From positions 1-7,749 of the forward strand of contig USJJ01000051.1 in assembly GCA_900554995.1 (NCBI GenBank): a DNA stretch of 7,749 nucleotides. Reading direction: 5' to 3'. Below, in pieces: positions 4,398 to 7,749 of the stretch. The DNA comes from an uncultured Ruminococcus sp. (GTDB lineage: Bacteria; Bacillota; Clostridia; Oscillospirales; Acutalibacteraceae). Below the pieces are notes generated by a model. That model searched no databases. It was given only the letters and a program-made list of their open reading frames with translations, and had not been told where the DNA came from. A program made the translations under genes and the position numbers. How positions within the stretch are numbered: the first letter of the stretch is position 1; each line of letters opens with the position of its first letter.

Positions 4398-6218
4398 TTA
4401 TTCTACGATAGGCATTTCCGTCATACGCAGGTTTGTACAGCCGTATGGGATAAGCACTCTTTCGGTCGGCTCTCCGATCGCTTTTTTATTTTCCGGCAAT
4501 TCAGCGCATCTTCCGTCGATCATTTTCCAGTCGACAGATGCCATCCTTGCAGTCAGCCTGATCGGTGCTCCGTCGGGTGAGAACGGGACATCGCCTACCT
4601 CGCCGAATTCAACTGTGAATTTCTTGTCGGCAAAGCCGTAATTCCAATCGGTGGTCGGGAAAATTTCATAGTCACAGTAAGGAAACTTCCTCTCTACACC
4701 TTCACGGACATACTCTTTCTTTTCCCATCTTTCGCCGATCGGCAGTGAAAAGACGAGGTTTCCTCGTTCTGCGCTGAAAAGTCCGCTCGGTCTTTCAGTC
4801 AGTTCAACGTTGAATGAAAATCTGACGTCGATGGTGCTCTCGCCGAAGAAATCGCGGCTGATTCTCACAAAACCGCTATCCACGGACTCACCGTCAACGG
4901 TTGCATTGACCGCTTTATCGGGAATACGGATAAGAATCTCATGCTCATCGTGCGTAGCCGCAGTAACATTTATTTTATATCCGTCCTCAAACGGATAGTT
5001 TGTTTCAATCTCAACGCCGAATTTTGCACCGTTAATCTCGGTTTCAACCCTGCTCGGTGCAATTGCGCAAATTGCAATACCGTTCTCGCTTTTCATCATC
5101 GTGCTCATCGCAAATTTCGGGAACGCCTGATTAAAGTTAGCCGTACAGCAGCCGAAATTCGGCTCCAATCCGAATATATGCGACTCTTCGCCGTTCGTGT
5201 TAAACGGTTGCTTACCGTTCGGAAAACGAGAGCACTGAACCTGATTTGTTAACTGATCATACTGATGAGTCCACATATCGGTGCTGACGGTCGCAGGGAA
5301 AGCATTAAATGTTGTCTTTTCCAAGCGCTCCGACCAGTAACTGTCCCCCGTCAAAGCAATAAGCCATTCATATGAATACATAGCCTCGGCGACCGAACAG
5401 CACTCCGAGCCGTGAATGGGACTTGTTCCGCTCAAACATTCGTCGCCCGAAAAATGGCCGCAAGCCATTCCGTGATCACGCAAAAGGATTTTCATCGCCT
5501 GCTTTGCAAATTCGTTTGGATCGCCGCCGATGAATTCGGTCATCAGTGCTTCGCCCTTGAGCATCATTGCAATATTGACAACGTGATTGAGATAGCTCCA
5601 GTTTTCACGTCTCTCGGCATAGCGCCATGATTTGAACATTTTTTTATAGTCTATGCCCTGTATGTAGAGCTTGTCAACAAGGTCAAGCTGCCAATCCTCA
5701 GTCTTTCTTTCGCGAAGCCAAAGGATCGGGATAAGGCACTCAAACCAACGAGCCGAGCCCCAGTCAAAAAGAGTGCGGCTGTTGATATGAGAGTTGAGAT
5801 TTTGAAGCGCACGGCTGACGGCGTTTTCAATTCGCTCATCGCCCGAGCAATCGGCATATACGACAAGTGCCTTGCAGATTATAAAGCAAGCCCAGATATC
5901 ATAGTTGACACGCTGATCCTTTTCACAGGGGCATATCCAGCCGTCCTCGCACTGGCGCTCAAGAATTGCATCGATGTACCTTTTCGCACGGGCTTTCATA
6001 TCCTCATTGTCAAGAAGGTAAGCGAGCGGCACAAAGCCGTCGAGCCAATAAGGGACTCTCTCCCAGCCCTCGTCATTCCCGCCTATCCAGTTTGATTCCT
6101 TGACACTGTTCCACATCTTATCAAGGTTACCGGAAAGTCCGTTTGCCTGAATTTCAAGCTGATTTCTGAGCCAACCTGTCGGTTTTATTTCATTGGTTGT
6201 AAACTGTTTAAAAATCAT
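4398..6218 (-). CDS. GH127-like glycoside hydrolase (beta-L-arabinofuranosidase / DUF1680 superfamily)
   Basis: A complete 606-residue protein, within the usual 580-680 range. The first two thirds should be an (alpha/alpha)6 barrel: ikPtGWLrnQL at the N-terminus, then VPYWLDGFVPLAYLL (55-69) and ILERQCEDGWICP (85-97). The remainder is beta-rich. Characterised GH127 enzymes such as HypBA1 use a zinc-bound cysteine nucleophile with a Glu and three Cys. The matching residues here appear to be Glu272 and Cys274 (SECCSVAEAMYS), with Cys357-Cys358 (FGCCTANF); Glu260 in SGDECLSG is a candidate acid/base. The HQYDQLTNQVQCS segment (318-330) marks a branch distinct from HypBA1. The substrate is probably an arabinofuranoside or related plant sugar, but members of GH127 and related families differ, so it is unproven. 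No signal peptide is seen, implying action on imported oligosaccharides. The gene starts 10 nt after smc. Confidence 0.88.
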   Translation of the reverse strand: MIFKQFTTNEIKPTGWLRNQLEIQANGLSGNLDKMWNSVKESNWIGGNDEGWERVPYWLDGFVPLAYLLDNEDMKARAKRYIDAILERQCEDGWICPCEKDQRVNYDIWACFIICKALVVYADCSGDERIENAVSRALQNLNSHINSRTLFDWGSARWFECLIPILWLRERKTEDWQLDLVDKLYIQGIDYKKMFKSWRYAERRENWSYLNHVVNIAMMLKGEALMTEFIGGDPNEFAKQAMKILLRDHGMACGHFSGDECLSGTSPIHGSECCSVAEAMYSYEWLIALTGDSYWSERLEKTTFNAFPATVSTDMWTHQYDQLTNQVQCSRFPNGKQPFNTNGEESHIFGLEPNFGCCTANFNQAFPKFAMSTMMKSENGIAICAIAPSRVETEINGAKFGVEIETNYPFEDGYKINVTAATHDEHEILIRIPDKAVNATVDGESVDSGFVRISRDFFGESTIDVRFSFNVELTERPSGLFSAERGNLVFSLPIGERWEKKEYVREGVERKFPYCDYEIFPTTDWNYGFADKKFTVEFGEVGDVPFSPDGAPIRLTARMASVDWKMIDGRCAELPENKKAIGEPTERVLIPYGCTNLRMTEMPIVE

Positions 6219-6224
6219 AGACCG

Positions 6225-6230
6225 CTCCTT
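6225..6230 (-). promoter_or_regulatory. Ribosome binding site of the GH127-like gene, overlapping the smc stop
   Basis: On the minus strand AAGGAG lies 6 nt before the ATG at 6218 and overlaps the smc TAA (6231-6229). No room exists for a promoter between the genes, so expression probably depends on the smc transcript or a promoter inside smc. Confidence 0.75.
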
Positions 6231-7749
6231 AACTTATTCCGAGCTTCTTAGCCATATCCGCCGTCTGAAGCTCGAGCATCTTTGAAACGCCCTCCTCCTG
6301 CATCGTGATACCATAGAGAACGTCGGCTTCTTCCATTGTGCCTCGTCTGTGGGTGATGAGAATGAACTGCGTATTTGTCGTCATGCGGCGAACGTAACGT
6401 GCATAACGGGCAACGTTGACATCATCAAGCGCAGCCTCCACCTCATCGAAAATACAGAACGGTGACGGCGCGACCTTGAGAATTGAGAAAAGAAGCGCAA
6501 TAGCCGCCAATCCCTTTTCGCCGCCTGAAAGCAGGTCGATATTTTGAACATTCTTGCCCGGTGGCTGAACCTTTATCTCAATGTTACATTCAAGCACATC
6601 ATTCGGATTTTCGAGAATAAGCTCTGCCTTGCCGCCGCCGAACAGTTCGACGAATGTCTCACCGAAATAGCTGTTGATACGTACAAACTGAGCCTTGAAC
6701 TGTTCCGCCATCTTGCTCGTCAGTTCGGTTATGAGCCTGTTAAGCTCCTCTCTCGACTTTTCGATATCTTCAAGCTGAGCCTTCATAAATTCGTAACGCT
6801 CGGAAACCTCTTTGTATTCTTCAATCGCACCGACATTTACGTTGCCGAGGGCACGGATTTTGCCCTTGATCTCCTGCAAGCTCCTGTTCGCCTGCTGATA
6901 GTCCTCAATCACAATGTCGAGTTCCTCAGCCTCGGTCTTCGTGAGCTGATATTCGTCGAAGAGCTTGTTTATCGCATTTTCAAGCTGCTGTTCCATCTGT
7001 GCCTTGCGCTCCTCGAGACGGGCAAGCTCGCCGCTGATTTTTTCACGCTCTGCGGACTTCGCACGCTCCTCCGAGCGGAGCTGTGCACTCCTTGCGTCGC
7101 ACTTTGTTCGCTCATTTATGAGTGCTTCAATATCACTCTTTGCACTTGCGCCGAGCTCGTGAAGCTCCTGAGCCTGTTTTGTAAGCTCCTGAATTTTTAC
7201 TTCAATATCCTTGTTTGCGTTTTCGATAACGGCTATCTCATCGTTGAGATCGTCAAGTCTGCCCTCGTGGCTTGCCATACGACGGTTGAGCAAATCAACA
7301 GCCTCTTTCTTAGCCTCAATATCCTTTTCGAGGGCAAGAATGTCAAGATTTATCTTTGCCTCAGTCTGAGCAAGCTCCTCTTTCTTCTCCTCCAGCTTTT
7401 CCCTGCCGTGAGTCACAACGTCGAGATCCGCCTGCAAGGAGCCCATTTCTTTGTTGAGTCTGTCAATTTCGGCACGGGCAGTATCCTTCATTGCTTCAAG
7501 GTCGGTGATTCTGAGCGAGGCGGACTTTTTCTCATGGCGCAGCTCCTCAAGAGCGGCATTTGCCGTGTCGAGCTTACCCTCGATCAGTGCAAGCTCGCTC
7601 TCCTTACGGATGATATCCTCCTGCGTGCGCTTGAGATCCGCCTGCGACGCATCAAGGTCCGCCTTTGCCGATGAAAGCTCGACACTGATTCGCTTATATT
7701 CTTCGTTGTCGGTTTCCTGCTCGGCAGTCAGCTTTCTGACCTGCTCGTT
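6229..7749 (-). CDS. smc: Chromosome partition protein SMC, C-terminal part (5' truncated by window edge)
   Basis: The minus-strand frame is open from the window end to the TAA at 6231-6229, giving 506 residues; the internal Met at 7491 is not the start. Full SMC is about 1180 residues, so the fragment begins soon after the hinge. Fragment residues 1 to about 340 are a long, charged heptad-like coiled coil. The C-terminal ABC half-domain follows: QPPGKNVQNIDLLSGGEK with the signature LSGGEK at 407-412 (bases 6531-6514), Walker B FCIFDEVEAALDD with the catalytic DE pair at bases 6447-6442, and LITHRRGTMEEADVLYG with the H-motif. SMC dimers, with ScpA and ScpB, extrude DNA loops and organise and segregate the chromosome. 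The bases after the signature read GLAAIA where many SMCs have ALTAIA. In many Firmicutes ftsY follows smc; here a GH127-like gene follows instead. Confidence 0.96.
   Translation of the reverse strand, partial: NEQVRKLTAEQETDNEEYKRISVELSSAKADLDASQADLKRTQEDIIRKESELALIEGKLDTANAALEELRHEKKSASLRITDLEAMKDTARAEIDRLNKEMGSLQADLDVVTHGREKLEEKKEELAQTEAKINLDILALEKDIEAKKEAVDLLNRRMASHEGRLDDLNDEIAVIENANKDIEVKIQELTKQAQELHELGASAKSDIEALINERTKCDARSAQLRSEERAKSAEREKISGELARLEERKAQMEQQLENAINKLFDEYQLTKTEAEELDIVIEDYQQANRSLQEIKGKIRALGNVNVGAIEEYKEVSERYEFMKAQLEDIEKSREELNRLITELTSKMAEQFKAQFVRINSYFGETFVELFGGGKAELILENPNDVLECNIEIKVQPPGKNVQNIDLLSGGEKGLAAIALLFSILKVAPSPFCIFDEVEAALDDVNVARYARYVRRMTTNTQFILITHRRGTMEEADVLYGITMQEEGVSKMLELQTADMAKKLGIS

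Noticed and set aside
6544..7674. A long plus-strand open frame (376 codons) opposite smc
   Set aside because: It is antisense to the well-supported smc coiled coil. Its Leu/Cys/Phe-rich translation is what the complement of Glu/Lys-rich codons gives, and it matches no family I know.

Overview
The window looks like core chromosome of a low-to-moderate GC Clostridia-type Firmicute, plausibly of the Ruminococcaceae/Oscillospirales. The evidence is an EF-P of Bacillus type (KPGKG loop with Lys32), an M24 Xaa-Pro peptidase directly upstream of efp, a small acidic zinc-ribbon protein directly downstream of it, strong AGGAG-type ribosome binding sites and a bacterial SMC with the Firmicutes-style C-terminus. 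The taxonomic placement is inference. I see no tRNA, rRNA, CRISPR array, insertion sequence or phage gene, and no gene-free stretch longer than about 130 bases.

Plus strand, left half (1-4349). The 3' part of hemW (radical-SAM heme chaperone family) is followed 12 nt later by an M24 aminopeptidase. A 131-nt gap holds two overlapping sigma-A-like promoters exactly 10 bp apart. Then come efp and, 22 nt further on, a gene for a very acidic, cysteine-rich zinc-ribbon protein. A terminator-like hairpin ends this unit and abuts the ribosome binding site of the next gene. Next is a tightly packed trio: a Nudix ADP-ribose pyrophosphatase, a Maf-type nucleotide pyrophosphatase (1-nt overlap) and a small single-pass membrane protein with a basic tail (8-nt overlap).

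Middle (4350-4397). A near-perfect 12-bp inverted repeat lies between the convergent gene sets and can serve as terminator in both directions.

Minus strand, right half (4398-7749). The 3' part of smc (coiled coil, ABC signature, Walker B) is followed after only 10 nt by a full-length GH127-like (beta-L-arabinofuranosidase superfamily) gene that carries the family's Glu/Cys zinc-site and nucleophile residues. A cytoplasmic carbohydrate hydrolase read from the smc transcript is the most unexpected arrangement here.

The functional themes are proline-related translation and peptide turnover (Xaa-Pro peptidase plus EF-P), nucleotide-pool housekeeping (Nudix plus Maf), chromosome organisation (SMC) and plant-glycan breakdown (GH127-like). 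Most genes are well-known families. The parts worth a second look are the Cys/Asp-rich protein after efp, the membrane protein after maf, the hairpin before the Nudix gene and the smc-GH127 linkage.
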